The notes below the pieces were generated by a model that did no database searches, was not told the DNA's origin, and saw only the letters and a program-made list of their open reading frames with translations. The translations under genes were made by a program, and so were the position numbers. From the NCBI RefSeq assembly GCF_000422825.1, contig NZ_AUGU01000001.1, positions 1 to 61,230 of the forward strand: a DNA stretch of 61,230 nt. The letters are read 5' to 3'. Shown here one piece after another: positions 18,510 through 27,599 of the stretch. Origin of the DNA: Nocardioides insulae DSM 17944 (GTDB lineage Bacteria; Actinomycetota; Actinomycetes; Propionibacteriales; Nocardioidaceae). Position 1 is the stretch's first letter. Each line of letters starts with the position of its first letter.

Positions 18510-19871
18510 ATGCCCGCCAACGAGAAGGTCTTCAGCGGCCGATTCATGACGCCGCTGTTGATCGGGCCGCTGCTCAATCCGATCAACACCACCATGATCT
18601 CGGTCGCGCTGGTCCCGATCAGCCGTGACCTCGGCGTCTCCAGCAGCACCGTGGTGTGGCTGGTGGCGAGCCTCTACCTGGCCAGCGCGATCGCGCAGCC
18701 CACCCTCGGCCGGATCGGGGACGTGCTCGGCCCGCGTCGGGTGTACGTCGTCGGACTGCTGGTGGTGATCGCCGCGGGCCTGCTGCCCTCTCTGGCCGAC
18801 GGATTCGGGGCGGTGGTGGCCTCCCGGGTGCTGTTGGGGATCGGTACGTCGGCGGCGTATCCCTCCGTGATGGCGATGATCCGTCGTCGAGCGACCGCCC
18901 ACGGCGTAGCGACGCCACCGGTGGTGCTCTCGGCGATCTCGATCTCGAACCTCACCAGCGCCGCGATCGGGCCCGTGCTCGGTGGGCTGCTGATCGCTCT
19001 GTTCGGCTGGCGCTCGATCTTCCTGGTCAACGTGCCCCTCGCGGTCGCGGCGCTGCTGATGACCTGGTGGTGGGTGCCCTCCGACCCGCCCCGGCCCGAG
19101 GGGGAACGCGCCCGGGTGAGCGACCTGGACCCGGTGGGCATCCTGCTCTTCGGTGCGACGGTCTGCTCGCTGTTGGTGTTCGCGATGCGCCTCGACGACC
19201 CGACCTGGTGGCTGCTGGTGGTCGGCGGGGTCTCGCTGGCCGGGCTGGTGGCGTGGGAGTTGCGCGCCGCGCGACCCTTCATCGACCTACGGATGCTGGT
19301 GGCCAACGGCGGGCTGACCCGCACCTACCTGCGGATGTTCCTGCTCTACCTGGGCTTCTACTCGATGACCTACGGCTACAGCCAGTGGGTGCAGGACGAC
19401 GCCGGCTTCAGCGCGTCGCAGGCGGGGCTGCTCCAGTTCCCCACGGCTGCGCTCGCGGGGGTGATGTCGTTCGCGATCGCCCGGACCAGCAAGGTGCGCG
19501 GGCCGATCCTGGTCGCCTCGGTGACGCCCATGCTGGGCGCGCTGATGCTGATCGGTGTCACCTCGGAGAGCTCGATCCCTTACCTGCTCGTGCTCGCCGC
19601 CCTGTTCGGGGTGGCCCAGGGCCTCGCCAGCGTGTCGAACCAGCAGGTGCTCTACCGGCAGGCGCCGAGCGATCAGCTCGGCACCGCGTCGGGGCTCTCC
19701 CGCACCTTCGTCTACCTCGGCGCCATCCTCTCCTCCGGCGTCCTCGGGGCCACCTTCGGCGAGCAGCCCTCCGACGCCGACATGCACCTGGTCGGCGCGA
19801 TCATCCTGGCCTGTTCCACCCTCTGCCTGGTCCTCGCCGTCACCGACCGCACGCTGCGCTCACGCACCTGA
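18510..19871 (+). CDS. MFS transporter (DHA2-like drug exporter type)
   Basis: 453 aa with about 12-14 predicted membrane helices. The motif A-like loop GRIGDVLGPRRVYVVG lies between helices 2 and 3, and motif C-like GPVLGGLLIALFGWRSIFLVNVP in helix 5 is typical of proton-driven exporters of the DHA2 group. The substrate cannot be told. It ends in a convergent arrangement with lhgO only 27 bp away, where a small CCGCT/AGCGG hairpin may end both transcripts. Confidence 0.87.
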   Translation: MPANEKVFSGRFMTPLLIGPLLNPINTTMISVALVPISRDLGVSSSTVVWLVASLYLASAIAQPTLGRIGDVLGPRRVYVVGLLVVIAAGLLPSLADGFGAVVASRVLLGIGTSAAYPSVMAMIRRRATAHGVATPPVVLSAISISNLTSAAIGPVLGGLLIALFGWRSIFLVNVPLAVAALLMTWWWVPSDPPRPEGERARVSDLDPVGILLFGATVCSLLVFAMRLDDPTWWLLVVGGVSLAGLVAWELRAARPFIDLRMLVANGGLTRTYLRMFLLYLGFYSMTYGYSQWVQDDAGFSASQAGLLQFPTAALAGVMSFAIARTSKVRGPILVASVTPMLGALMLIGVTSESSIPYLLVLAALFGVAQGLASVSNQQVLYRQAPSDQLGTASGLSRTFVYLGAILSSGVLGATFGEQPSDADMHLVGAIILACSTLCLVLAVTDRTLRSRT

Positions 19872-19898
19872 CCCGCGGGGGACCGCTGCGAGAGCGGC

Positions 19899-21107
19899 TC
19901 AGAGCCGGTCGACGACGTACTCGGCGATGGCCAGGCTGGAGGTGGCGGCGGGGGAGGGGGCGTTGCGGACGCTGGTGATGCCGTCGGACCGGTGGATCCG
20001 GAAGTCGTCCACCAGCGAGCCGTCCCGGTCCAGGGCCTGGGCGCGCAGGCCGAGACCGGCGCGGCGTACGTCGGCGGGGCCGATGTCGGGCACGTAGCGC
20101 TGGGCGGACTCCATGTAGGAGCGCACCGAGAGGACGCCGCGCAGTTCGGTCAGGCCGGTGCGCCAGTGTTCGGCGGAGAACCTCCAGAAACCGGGCCAGC
20201 TGAGGGTGGCGGCCAGGTCGCGAGGGGTGAGCGCGGCGCGGGAGTAGTGCCGCCGGCTCAGCGAGAGGAACGCGTTGGGGCCGACCTCGAGACTGCCGTC
20301 GACGCGGCGGGTGAAATGGACGCCGAGGAAGGGGTAGCGGGGGTCGGGGACCGGGTAGACCATCCCGCGGACCAGCTCCCGCTTGGCCTCGCTCACCCGC
20401 ATGTACTCGCCGCGGAACGGCACGATCCGGGGGGTCGGATCGCCGTCGATCCTGGCCCCGAGCCGGTCGGCCTGCAGGCCGGCGCAGAGGATCAGCTGAT
20501 CGACCCGGTGCTGCTCCACCCATCCGCCGTGCCGCACGCTGACCTCGATGCCGCCCGCCCGTCGCCGGGCCGCGGTCACCTCGCGGCGCAGCAGCACCTC
20601 GCCGCCGGAGCTCTCGATCTCGCCGGCGAGGCTGCCGCAGACGGCGACGTAGTCGGTGATCGCCGTGTGCGGCGAGTGCAGTGCGGCCACGCCGGCGGCG
20701 TGGGGTTCGACCTCGGCGATCTCGCGTCCGTCCAGGCGCCGCAGGCCGGGTACGCCGTTGGCCCGGGCGGTCTTCTCGAGCGCGTCGAACCGGTCGAGCT
20801 CGCTCCCGTCGACGGCGACCACGAGCTTGCCGCACTCGTCGTAGGGCAGGGCATGCTCGGCGCAGTAGTCGCGCAGCAGGGCCCGCCCGCGGGTGCACAG
20901 CTCCGCCTTGAGGCTGCCCGGCCGGTAGTAGATGCCGGCATGGACGACGCCCGAGTTGTGGCCGGTCTGGTGGGCGCCCACCCGGTCCTCCTGCTCGAAC
21001 ACCTGCACCCGGACGCCGGGGCGCCGCTGGAGGATCTCGCGGGCGATCGCCAGGCCGAGGATGCCGCCGCCGACGACCGCGACGGTGGTGGCAGATGAAG
21101 GGGGCAC
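19899..21107 (-). CDS. lhgO: L-2-hydroxyglutarate oxidase / dehydrogenase LhgO
   Basis: 402 aa FAD-dependent DAO-family enzyme oxidising L-2-hydroxyglutarate to 2-oxoglutarate at the membrane. Evidence: GGGILGLAIAREIL FAD motif near 13-26, GAHQTGHNSGVVHAGIYYRPGSLKAELC near 43-70, which is diagnostic for LhgO, and IVPFRGEYM and VGPNAFLSL further on. Length matches LhgO (about 400 aa). The start codon is GTG at 21107. It helps metabolic repair or glutarate catabolism; no glutarate hydroxylase (CsiD) gene is visible nearby. Confidence 0.92.
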   Translation of the reverse strand: MPPSSATTVAVVGGGILGLAIAREILQRRPGVRVQVFEQEDRVGAHQTGHNSGVVHAGIYYRPGSLKAELCTRGRALLRDYCAEHALPYDECGKLVVAVDGSELDRFDALEKTARANGVPGLRRLDGREIAEVEPHAAGVAALHSPHTAITDYVAVCGSLAGEIESSGGEVLLRREVTAARRRAGGIEVSVRHGGWVEQHRVDQLILCAGLQADRLGARIDGDPTPRIVPFRGEYMRVSEAKRELVRGMVYPVPDPRYPFLGVHFTRRVDGSLEVGPNAFLSLSRRHYSRAALTPRDLAATLSWPGFWRFSAEHWRTGLTELRGVLSVRSYMESAQRYVPDIGPADVRRAGLGLRAQALDRDGSLVDDFRIHRSDGITSVRNAPSPAATSSLAIAEYVVDRL

Positions 21108-21117
21108 GGCCGGATTG

Positions 21118-22572
21118 TTACACCCCCGTCGGGGGTGTGGGCGGTCTCAGCACGGACCGGTCTCGTGCGCGCTCAAGGCGTGCCGGGTCCGAGCCCGGTC
21201 GGAGCCGGGCCGGGAGGGCGGCGTACCCACGCAGGATGCGGGTGGGTCGACGCCCGGCGTCGGGGCGCAGGGTGAGGTCGGGGAACCGGTCGAAGAGGGC
21301 CCGCAGGCCGACCTCTCCCTCCATCCGGGCCAGGGCCGCGCCCAGGCAGTAGTGCCGGCCGGACGAGAAGGAGACGTGCTCGCGGGCGTTGTCGCGCGCC
21401 ACGTCGAAGACGTCGGGGTCGGTGAAGACGGCCGGATCGCGGTTGGCTCCGGCCAGCACGGTGGTCACCACCGAGCCGCGGGGCACCTCGACGCCCCCGA
21501 TCCGGGTGTCGCGTACGACGACCCGCCCGGTGATCAGCACCGGCGGGTCGTACCGGAGCACCTCGTCGACGGCGTTGGGCCACAGTGCGGGTTCGGCCCG
21601 CAGCCGGGCCAGTTGCTCGGGGTGGTCGTGCAGCAGGGCGATGCCGTTGCCGAGCAGGTTGACGGTCGTCTCGAAGCCGGCGGCGAAGACCAGACCGGCG
21701 GTGGCGCGGAGTTCCTTCTCGGAGAGGCCGACGCCGTCCTCGGAGGCGGCGATGAGCTGGGAGAGCAGGTTGTCGCCGGGTTCGGCGCGCAGTCGTTCCA
21801 GGTGCGCGGACAGCCACTCCTCGAACCGGGCGAGGGACGCTTCCACGGCCCGGAACTCGGACCAGCCGAGCCCCATGTCCAGGCTCGCGGCACCGCCGGC
21901 ACCCATCGCGAGCACCCGCTCCCGTTCCGAGATCGGCACGCCCAGGATCTCCGAGATGACCGTGACGGGGAGCAGCCCGCAGTACTCCTCGACCAGGTCG
22001 ATCTCCTCGCCCGCCGCGGTCCGGGCCTCGAGCCCGTCGAGCAGGTCGGCGGCGATCGCCTCGGTGCGCGTGCGGAGCCCGGCCACGGCCTTGGCGGTGA
22101 AGACCCGGGTGACCAGCCTGCGGTAGCGGGTGTGGTCGGGCGGTTCGGTGGCCAGCAGGGACGGCGGCCGCAACGGGTGGAAGACGCCCTGGTCGGCCCA
22201 TCGGCTCAGGCGGAGCAGGTGCTCGGCGTTGCCGGGGATGATGCCGGAGACGACGTCGGGACTGCCCAGCGCCTCCTTGAGGACCCCGTGGTGTGCGGTG
22301 ATGTGGCTGATCGCCCCCGCGTGCAGCGGGCCCCTGCTCCGGATGTCATCGAAGAGGTCGGTCAGGTCCTCGATGCGCCGGCCGGCGGACTCCACGATCA
22401 GGCGGCCCTGCAGATCACCCTTGGCGGCCGCTCGCCGCATCACCTGCCGGGGGAGCAGGTGGTCGATGCCCCAGCGCACGACCGGCTTGACCGGTTCGGC
22501 GGCGCGGCGTGCGGTGCCGTGGGTGAGTTCGCGGCCGCGGAGGCCCCAGGACGTGGGCGAGAGCTCGAGCAC
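21118..22572 (-). CDS. Cytochrome P450
   Basis: 484 aa with all P450 hallmarks: I-helix AGFETT at 298-303, ExxR EVLR at 337-340 and the haem loop FSSGRHYCLG with Cys409. The long N-terminus (PRQVMRRAAAKGDLQGRLI) recalls the CYP140-like actinobacterial group; substrate unknown. I chose GTG 22572 because AGGAG lies 5 nt before it and because a 15-bp palindrome occupies 22593-22607, where the longer frame (to 22611) would otherwise code. Neither a ferredoxin nor a reductase gene is in the same operon. It is divergent from the IclR gene at 22692. Confidence 0.9.
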   Translation of the reverse strand: MLELSPTSWGLRGRELTHGTARRAAEPVKPVVRWGIDHLLPRQVMRRAAAKGDLQGRLIVESAGRRIEDLTDLFDDIRSRGPLHAGAISHITAHHGVLKEALGSPDVVSGIIPGNAEHLLRLSRWADQGVFHPLRPPSLLATEPPDHTRYRRLVTRVFTAKAVAGLRTRTEAIAADLLDGLEARTAAGEEIDLVEEYCGLLPVTVISEILGVPISERERVLAMGAGGAASLDMGLGWSEFRAVEASLARFEEWLSAHLERLRAEPGDNLLSQLIAASEDGVGLSEKELRATAGLVFAAGFETTVNLLGNGIALLHDHPEQLARLRAEPALWPNAVDEVLRYDPPVLITGRVVVRDTRIGGVEVPRGSVVTTVLAGANRDPAVFTDPDVFDVARDNAREHVSFSSGRHYCLGAALARMEGEVGLRALFDRFPDLTLRPDAGRRPTRILRGYAALPARLRPGSDPARLERARDRSVLRPPTPPTGV

Positions 22573-22592
22573 AGCATCTCCTGTCGCGTGGA

Positions 22593-22607
22593 CATACCGA
22601 CGGTATG
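22593..22607. promoter_or_regulatory. Palindromic operator CATACCG-A-CGGTATG
   Basis: A perfect 7-bp inverted repeat around one central base. It lies 21 bp upstream of the chosen P450 start and 85 bp upstream of the IclR start. The form is typical of TetR-type operators. No TetR gene is in the window, so the regulator is unknown; the adjacent IclR protein is the other candidate. Confidence 0.6.
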
Positions 22608-22691
22608 CCACCGTAGCCCCAACCCGTACCGCCCGTCACCCGCTCCGTCACCCGCTCGGCAGTGCGGCACCACCTTTGCGATCCTGAGGGC

Positions 22692-23450
22692 ATGGCGCGC
22701 TCACCCTCGGGGGACTCATTGATCGAGCGCGTGGTCCGGATCCTGGAGGCCTTCGACCCGGACACCCCCGCGCTGACGATCGGCGAACTCGCCGCGCGGG
22801 CCGACCTGCCCTCCTCGACGACCTCACGCCTGGTCGAACAACTGGTCGCCCACGGACTGCTTCGTCGCGACGACGAGCGTCGCGTGCGGGTCGGCGTGCG
22901 GCTGTGGGAGCTGGCCTCCCGCGCGTCCCCGACGCTCGCGCTCCGGCAGGTCGCGATGCCCTTCATGGAGGACATCCAGGCGGTCGTCGGCCACCACACC
23001 CAGCTCGGTGTGCTGGACGGGCGCGAGGTGCTCTTCCTCGAGCGGCTCTCGGCTCGCGGCGCGGTCATCAACCTCACCAAGGTCGCCGGGCGACTGCCGT
23101 TGCACGCCTCCTCGGGCGGGCTGGTGCTGCTCGCCCATGCGCCCCGGCCGCTGCGGGAGGCGGTGCTCGCCGCACCGCTGCGGCCCTTCACCCCCGCCAC
23201 GGTCACCGACCCCGAGACGGTACGCCGGCTCCTCGCCGACATCCGCCACCAGGGCCACGCCCTGTGCGCCGGGTTCATCGACCCTGCCGCCACCGGCATC
23301 GCGGTACCTGTCCGCGACCCGCTCGGCAGGGTGATGGCCGCGCTCTCCGTCGTGGTCCCCAACGACCCCGACGCCTGGACCCACATCGGCGTCCTTCGCA
23401 CAGCGGCCCGCGGACTCGAACGGGCCCTGCGTGCTCCCCGCGCCCCGTGA
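22692..23450 (+). CDS. IclR-family transcriptional regulator
   Basis: 252 aa: an N-terminal winged helix (RVVRILEAFDPDTPALTIGELAARADLPSSTTSRLVEQLVAHGLL, about 13-57) and the C-terminal IclR effector domain (about 75-250) with GHHTQLGVLDGREVLFLERL, LPLHASSGGLVLLA and a GIAVPVRDPLGRVMAALSV ending. The ligand is usually a small aromatic or organic acid. It lies directly upstream of the reductase/CYP199-like pair in the same direction (160 bp gap) and divergent from another P450, so it probably controls one or both (inference). Confidence 0.9.
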   Translation: MARSPSGDSLIERVVRILEAFDPDTPALTIGELAARADLPSSTTSRLVEQLVAHGLLRRDDERRVRVGVRLWELASRASPTLALRQVAMPFMEDIQAVVGHHTQLGVLDGREVLFLERLSARGAVINLTKVAGRLPLHASSGGLVLLAHAPRPLREAVLAAPLRPFTPATVTDPETVRRLLADIRHQGHALCAGFIDPAATGIAVPVRDPLGRVMAALSVVVPNDPDAWTHIGVLRTAARGLERALRAPRAP

Positions 23451-23610
23451 CCCGGCTTCGTGGCCGGCTGTCGCGACGCTGGGATGGGGTGGGGCGGGAC
23501 GATCCGGTGCCACGCGGATGCCGTCCATCCCGACGGTGACGGAAGGGCCCTGACCCGGGTGGCGACCCATTGAATGGGATCTAGGTCGTGAGGGGTGTCA
23601 CAGGCGGCGC

Positions 23611-24618
23611 ATGCTCTCCGGCATGTCGATCACGTCCGATGCCTCACCCCGCCAGGTGGCCCCGGCCGCACCCTCCTCCGGGGGCAAGGTCGGGCTGCGA
23701 GTGACGCGCGTCGAAACCCTGGCCGAAGGTGTCCGCGGGCTCACCCTGTCAGCGGCGGACGATGGCCGGCTTCCCGACTGGACGCCGGGGTCGCACGTCG
23801 ACCTGACCTTCGACAACGGGCTCACCCGCCAGTACTCGCTGTGCGGCGACCGCTGGGACCCCCACACCTACCGGGTGGCCGTCCTGCGCGAGCCGGCCGG
23901 CCGGGGCGGGTCGGCGTACGTGCACGACGAGCTCGCCGAGGGCGACCGGGTCGAGTTGGCCGGACCGCGCAACAACTTCGCCCTCGCGCCCGCCGATCAC
24001 TACCTGTTCATCGCGGGCGGCATCGGGATCACCCCGCTGCTGCCGATGATGGAGCAGGCGGCGATGCTCGACATCCCCTGGACGCTCCTGTACGGCGGCC
24101 GCCATCGCGCCTCGATGGCGTTCCTGGACCAGTTGGCCCGGTGGGGCGACCGCGTCCTGGTGCGGCCGCAGGACGAGTACGGGCTCCTGGACCTGAGCGT
24201 GATCGGCGACCAGCCGGCCGGCACCAAGGTCTACTGCTGCGGCCCGGAGCCGCTGCTCGACGCCGTCCGGGTGGCCGCGGCCGGGCTGCCCGCGGGGCAC
24301 CTGCGCACCGAGCGGTTCGTGGCCGGTGCGATACCGCCACCGGTGCGGAGCACCTCCTTCGAGGTCGAACTCGCCCGCTCGGGCGTCACGGTCACCGTGG
24401 AGCCGGGGTCGAGCGTGCTCGACGCGGTCGCGGGCGCCGGCGTACCCATCCTCGCGTCGTGCCGGCAGGGCATCTGCGGGACCTGCGAGACCGGCGTCAT
24501 CGACGGCACCCCCGACCACCGCGACTCGCTGCTCGACGACGAGGACCGCCGCCGCGGCGACTGCTTCTACCCGTGCGTCTCGCGGGCCGCCTGCGACCTG
24601 CTCGTGCTCGACGCCTGA
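23611..24618 (+). CDS. PDR/VanB-family flavin and [2Fe-2S] reductase (P450 redox partner)
   Basis: 335 aa single-chain electron donor. The N-terminal flavin domain shows RQYSLCG near residues 73-79, the nicotinamide domain GGIGITPLL near 135-143 and CGPEPLLDA, and the C-terminal plant-type [2Fe-2S] domain has CRQGICGTC plus a later Cys (CFYPC). This order is that of phthalate dioxygenase reductase/VanB. It lies 23 bp before the CYP199-like P450, so it is most likely its NADH-dependent partner, replacing the separate ferredoxin and reductase of CYP199A2. ATG 23611 or ATG 23623 may start the protein; neither has a strong ribosome site. Confidence 0.92.
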   Translation: MLSGMSITSDASPRQVAPAAPSSGGKVGLRVTRVETLAEGVRGLTLSAADDGRLPDWTPGSHVDLTFDNGLTRQYSLCGDRWDPHTYRVAVLREPAGRGGSAYVHDELAEGDRVELAGPRNNFALAPADHYLFIAGGIGITPLLPMMEQAAMLDIPWTLLYGGRHRASMAFLDQLARWGDRVLVRPQDEYGLLDLSVIGDQPAGTKVYCCGPEPLLDAVRVAAAGLPAGHLRTERFVAGAIPPPVRSTSFEVELARSGVTVTVEPGSSVLDAVAGAGVPILASCRQGICGTCETGVIDGTPDHRDSLLDDEDRRRGDCFYPCVSRAACDLLVLDA

Positions 24619-24641
24619 CCACCCCGAACCCGGAGACCCCG

Positions 24642-25838
24642 ATGACCCTCACCACCGCCGTACCTACCAGCGCGACCGACCCGTTCGGCGACGACGTCCT
24701 CGCCGACCCGCTGCCCTTCCACCACGAGCTCCGCGAGGCCGGCCAGGTCGTCCACCTGGAGAGGTACGACGTCTACGCGATGGGTCGCTATGCCGAGGTG
24801 CATGCAGCGCTGGTCGACTGGCAGCGGTTCCAGTCGGGAGCCGGCGTCGGGCTGAGCAACTTCCGCCGGGAGAAGCCGTGGCGACCGCCGAGCCTGCTCC
24901 TCGAGACCGACCCGCCGGGACACGACGCCCCCCGGCACGTGCTCGAGCCGATCCTCGCTCCGCGTTCGCTGCGCCGGCTCCGGGAGTCGTGGCAGCAGAC
25001 CGCCGACGACCTGGTCGACTCGTTGCTGGACCGGGGGACCATCGACGCCGTCGCCGACCTCGCCGAGGCGTACCCGCTGCGGGTCTTCCCCGACGCGGTC
25101 GGGCTCGGCCCGGACGGCCGCGAACACCTGCTGCCCTACGGAGACCACGCCTTCAACGCCTTCGGCCCGCCGAACCATCTCGTCGAGAAGGGCCAGGCCG
25201 GGCTGCCCGAGGTCTCCGGATGGGTGGGGGAGCAGTGCGCACGCGACCGGCTGACCCCGGACGGGTTCGGCGCCCGGATCTGGGAGGCCGCCGACCGCGG
25301 CGACATCACGCACGATCAGGCCCCGCTGATCGTCCGATCGCTGCTGACCGCCGGAGTCGACACGACCGTGCACGCGCTCGCCGCCGTGATCGACGGCTTC
25401 CTGAGCGCGCCCGATCAGTGGGAGTTGTTGCGCCGCGACCCGGGCCGCGCCCGGGTGGCCTTCGACGAGGCGATCAGGTGGGCCAGCCCGGTCCAGACGT
25501 TCTTCCGCACGGCCACCGTCGACGTACCGCTCGGCGACGCGGTGATCCCGGCGGGGGAGAAGATCCTGATGTTCCTGGGGTCGGCCAACCGCGACCCGCG
25601 CCGCTGGACCGACCCCGACCGGTTCGACCTGTCCCGCGACCCGTCCGGCCACGTCGGCTTCGGGATGGGGCTGCACCAGTGCGTCGGCCAGCACGTCGCC
25701 CGGCTGGAGGCCGAGTGCGTCCTGCGCGCACTCGCCTCGCGGGTCCGGGCGATCGAGCCCGCCGGCGAGTCCCGCCGCCACCTCAACAACACCCTGCGTG
25801 CCTGGGCCTCGCTGCCCGTGCGACTGGTCCCCGCCTGA
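24642..25838 (+). CDS. Cytochrome P450, CYP199-like (para-substituted benzoate O-demethylase type)
   Basis: 398 aa. Core motifs: I-helix AGVDTT 237-242, EAIR 276-279, haem loop GFGMGLHQCVGQ with Cys347. Several stretches closely resemble what is known of CYP199A enzymes: GVGLSNFRREKPWRPPSLLLE, AEAYPLRVFPDAVGL, FNAFGPPN, SPVQTFFRT, FLGSANRDPRRW. CYP199A proteins hydroxylate or demethylate 4-methoxybenzoate and related para-substituted benzoates, and rhodococcal homologues (PbdA) pair with a similar fused reductase. So demethylation of p-methoxybenzoate to 4-hydroxybenzoate is the favoured role. GGAG precedes the ATG. Confidence 0.9.
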   Translation: MTLTTAVPTSATDPFGDDVLADPLPFHHELREAGQVVHLERYDVYAMGRYAEVHAALVDWQRFQSGAGVGLSNFRREKPWRPPSLLLETDPPGHDAPRHVLEPILAPRSLRRLRESWQQTADDLVDSLLDRGTIDAVADLAEAYPLRVFPDAVGLGPDGREHLLPYGDHAFNAFGPPNHLVEKGQAGLPEVSGWVGEQCARDRLTPDGFGARIWEAADRGDITHDQAPLIVRSLLTAGVDTTVHALAAVIDGFLSAPDQWELLRRDPGRARVAFDEAIRWASPVQTFFRTATVDVPLGDAVIPAGEKILMFLGSANRDPRRWTDPDRFDLSRDPSGHVGFGMGLHQCVGQHVARLEAECVLRALASRVRAIEPAGESRRHLNNTLRAWASLPVRLVPA

Positions 25839-25883
25839 GCGAGGTCGGCGCCCCAGCGGGCCCGGTGGAGGCCGATCGCGCGC

Positions 25884-26378
25884 TCAGTTGAGCACGACGA
25901 TCCCGGCGTTGAGCGCGGTCGCGTAGCCCACCCAGGCCAGGTAGGGCGCCAGCAGCCACGCCGCCGACCGGCTGACGGGCCAGGCGAGCACCATCGTGAC
26001 GAGGACGGCCACCCACAGGACCACGATGTCGACCAAGGCCCAGCCGTACCGGTCGGAGGCGAAGAACAGTGGGGTCCAGGCCAGGTTGAGCAGCAGTTGG
26101 ACGATCCATGCCCACAGTCCCGGCCCGGCACCGGCCGCGCGCCAGACCAGCCAGCCCGCGACGCCGATCATCACGTAGAGCACGGTCCACACCGGACCGA
26201 ACAACCACGACGGCGGCGCGAACGGCGGCAGTTCCAGGCTCCGATAGGTCTGGCTCGATCCCGAGGCCGCCAGCCCGCCGAGGATCGATACCGCAGCCAC
26301 GGCAGCCAGGAACGGGAGCAGCGAGAGCCACGCCGCCGGCTTCCTGGTCGAGGACGTCGATGCGCTCATCCCGGGCAT
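25884..26378 (-). CDS. tspO: TspO/MBR-family tryptophan-rich sensory protein
   Basis: 164 aa membrane protein with five hydrophobic helices and TspO hallmarks: a P-P-x-W segment after helix 1 (LPPFAPPSWLFGPVWTVLYVMIG), WRAAG, WTPLFFASDRYGWALVDI and a final YLAWVGYATALN. Family members bind porphyrins or cholesterol-like ligands and affect oxidative stress. ATG at 26378, 4 bp after the stop of the DinB-like gene, so the two are co-transcribed. Confidence 0.92.
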   Translation of the reverse strand: MPGMSASTSSTRKPAAWLSLLPFLAAVAAVSILGGLAASGSSQTYRSLELPPFAPPSWLFGPVWTVLYVMIGVAGWLVWRAAGAGPGLWAWIVQLLLNLAWTPLFFASDRYGWALVDIVVLWVAVLVTMVLAWPVSRSAAWLLAPYLAWVGYATALNAGIVVLN

Positions 26379-26382
26379 CCCC

Positions 26383-26895
26383 TCAGCGGTGGTCCGACTC
26401 GACCAGACCGCGGAGGTACGCCGCCTGGCCGACGTGCTGGGTGTCGTCGTTCATGACGCTGACCAGCCGGACACCGAGCGTCACCGGCGGGTCCCAGCGG
26501 GTGTCGACGATCCGGTCGAGGTCGGCCTCGCCGACGGTGGCGACGAACGCCAGCGTCTCGGCGTGGGTGGCACGGTAGTAGTCGAGCAGCAGTGCGGCCG
26601 GCGCGCGTACGACGGCGACCTGAGCGGAGGTGTGGCCGAAGCCGGTGTCGCCGACGTCGAGCGGTAGGGCGAAGCGGTCGGCGTACCCCTGGGAGGTCCA
26701 CACCTGCTCCCTGCCGGCGACGTCGGCGATGTGGTCGTCCTGCACCCGGGTCAGGTGCCAGGCCAGCCAGGCGATCGTGTTGGCCTCGCCACTCGCCCGG
26801 TGGGTGAGCTGGTCGACGGTGAGGCCGTCGAGGGTCCGCTCGAGGTCATCCAGGACACGGTCGAAGCCGTCGGTCAGCAGTTCTGCCGGAGTCAT
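26383..26895 (-). CDS. DinB-like / DUF664 mycothiol-dependent transferase family protein
   Basis: 170 aa four-helix-bundle protein. Conserved histidines, AWHLTRVQDDHIAD near 45-58 and DDTQHVGQAAYLRGL near 150-164, form the metal site of DinB/MST proteins. In mycothiol-producing actinobacteria DUF664 members act as thiol transferases (S-transferases), a role in detoxification. ATG at 26895; the long frame extending to 27324 is a shadow of the next gene. It forms a probable three-gene leftward unit with tspO and the GAP-family gene. Confidence 0.85.
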   Translation of the reverse strand: MTPAELLTDGFDRVLDDLERTLDGLTVDQLTHRASGEANTIAWLAWHLTRVQDDHIADVAGREQVWTSQGYADRFALPLDVGDTGFGHTSAQVAVVRAPAALLLDYYRATHAETLAFVATVGEADLDRIVDTRWDPPVTLGVRLVSVMNDDTQHVGQAAYLRGLVESDHR

Positions 26896-26930
26896 GGCGT
26901 CGACCGTACGCCTGGGGCGCACCGGCCGTC

Positions 26931-27599
26931 TCAGAACTGGCCCAGGCCCTTGCCCACCAGGGAGACGCCGATGACGACCAGCAGCACCGCCATGATGACG
27001 GCGTTCTCGCGCTGTAGCCAGTCGCGCAGGGAGCCGAGGGCGCCGCGCAGTTTGTCTGCGGCCAGCAGGTAGCCGATCACCGGCACGGCCACGGTCGAGG
27101 CGGCGATCACGGTGAAGATCGCGATCACCACGATCGTCGACCCGGTGCCGAGTGCCGCGGCGCCGAGGTCGAGGCCCGCGCCCGCGCCGAGCAGGAGGTT
27201 CTTGGGGTTGAGCGCGGAGAGAAGGAAGCCGATCCCGACGGCGGCCGGGAACCCGAGCTTGTCGATCGCCTGCATCCAGCCCGGCATCGTGGGCTCCTCG
27301 TCCGCGCCGGGCCGTTTGCGCCACTGACCCGCGGCCAGCACCACCATCAGGGCGCCGAGCACCAGTTGGATGGTGCCGGCGATCGGTTGGCTGCCGGAGT
27401 CCTCCTCCGGGAGGAGCGAGGAGAGCAACGTGAAGGCGGTGACCGCCACCACGATGCCGACCACCCAGCCGAGCAGGAACCCGGTGCTGGTGACCTTCGC
27501 CTTCGGCGAGAGCAGCATCAGGATCGCGGCGATGACCGGGATCGGGCTGATCGCCACACCCAGCGCGAGTGGGAGGACATCGCCGATCGCCTCACCCAT
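26931..27599 (-). CDS. GAP-family (SfLAP-like) membrane transporter
   Basis: 222 aa, six predicted membrane helices. The N-terminus LPLALGVAISPIPVIAAILML and the middle GIGFLLSALNPKNLLLGAGAG show the two repeated half-motifs of the GAP/sulfolipid-1-addressing protein family, a LysE-superfamily relative. Mycobacterial members move glycolipids across the membrane; the cargo here is unknown. The ATG at 27599 is preceded by GGGAG, so the extension to 27752 is excluded. Confidence 0.85.
   Translation of the reverse strand: MGEAIGDVLPLALGVAISPIPVIAAILMLLSPKAKVTSTGFLLGWVVGIVVAVTAFTLLSSLLPEEDSGSQPIAGTIQLVLGALMVVLAAGQWRKRPGADEEPTMPGWMQAIDKLGFPAAVGIGFLLSALNPKNLLLGAGAGLDLGAAALGTGSTIVVIAIFTVIAASTVAVPVIGYLLAADKLRGALGSLRDWLQRENAVIMAVLLVVIGVSLVGKGLGQF

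Noticed and set aside
20932..22722. 596-aa + strand frame over lhgO and P450
   Set aside because: Antisense to a P450 with complete motifs; composition is typical of high-GC shadow frames.
24567..25781. 404-aa minus frame opposite the CYP199-like gene
   Set aside because: Antisense artefact; the + strand has the haem loop and I-helix.
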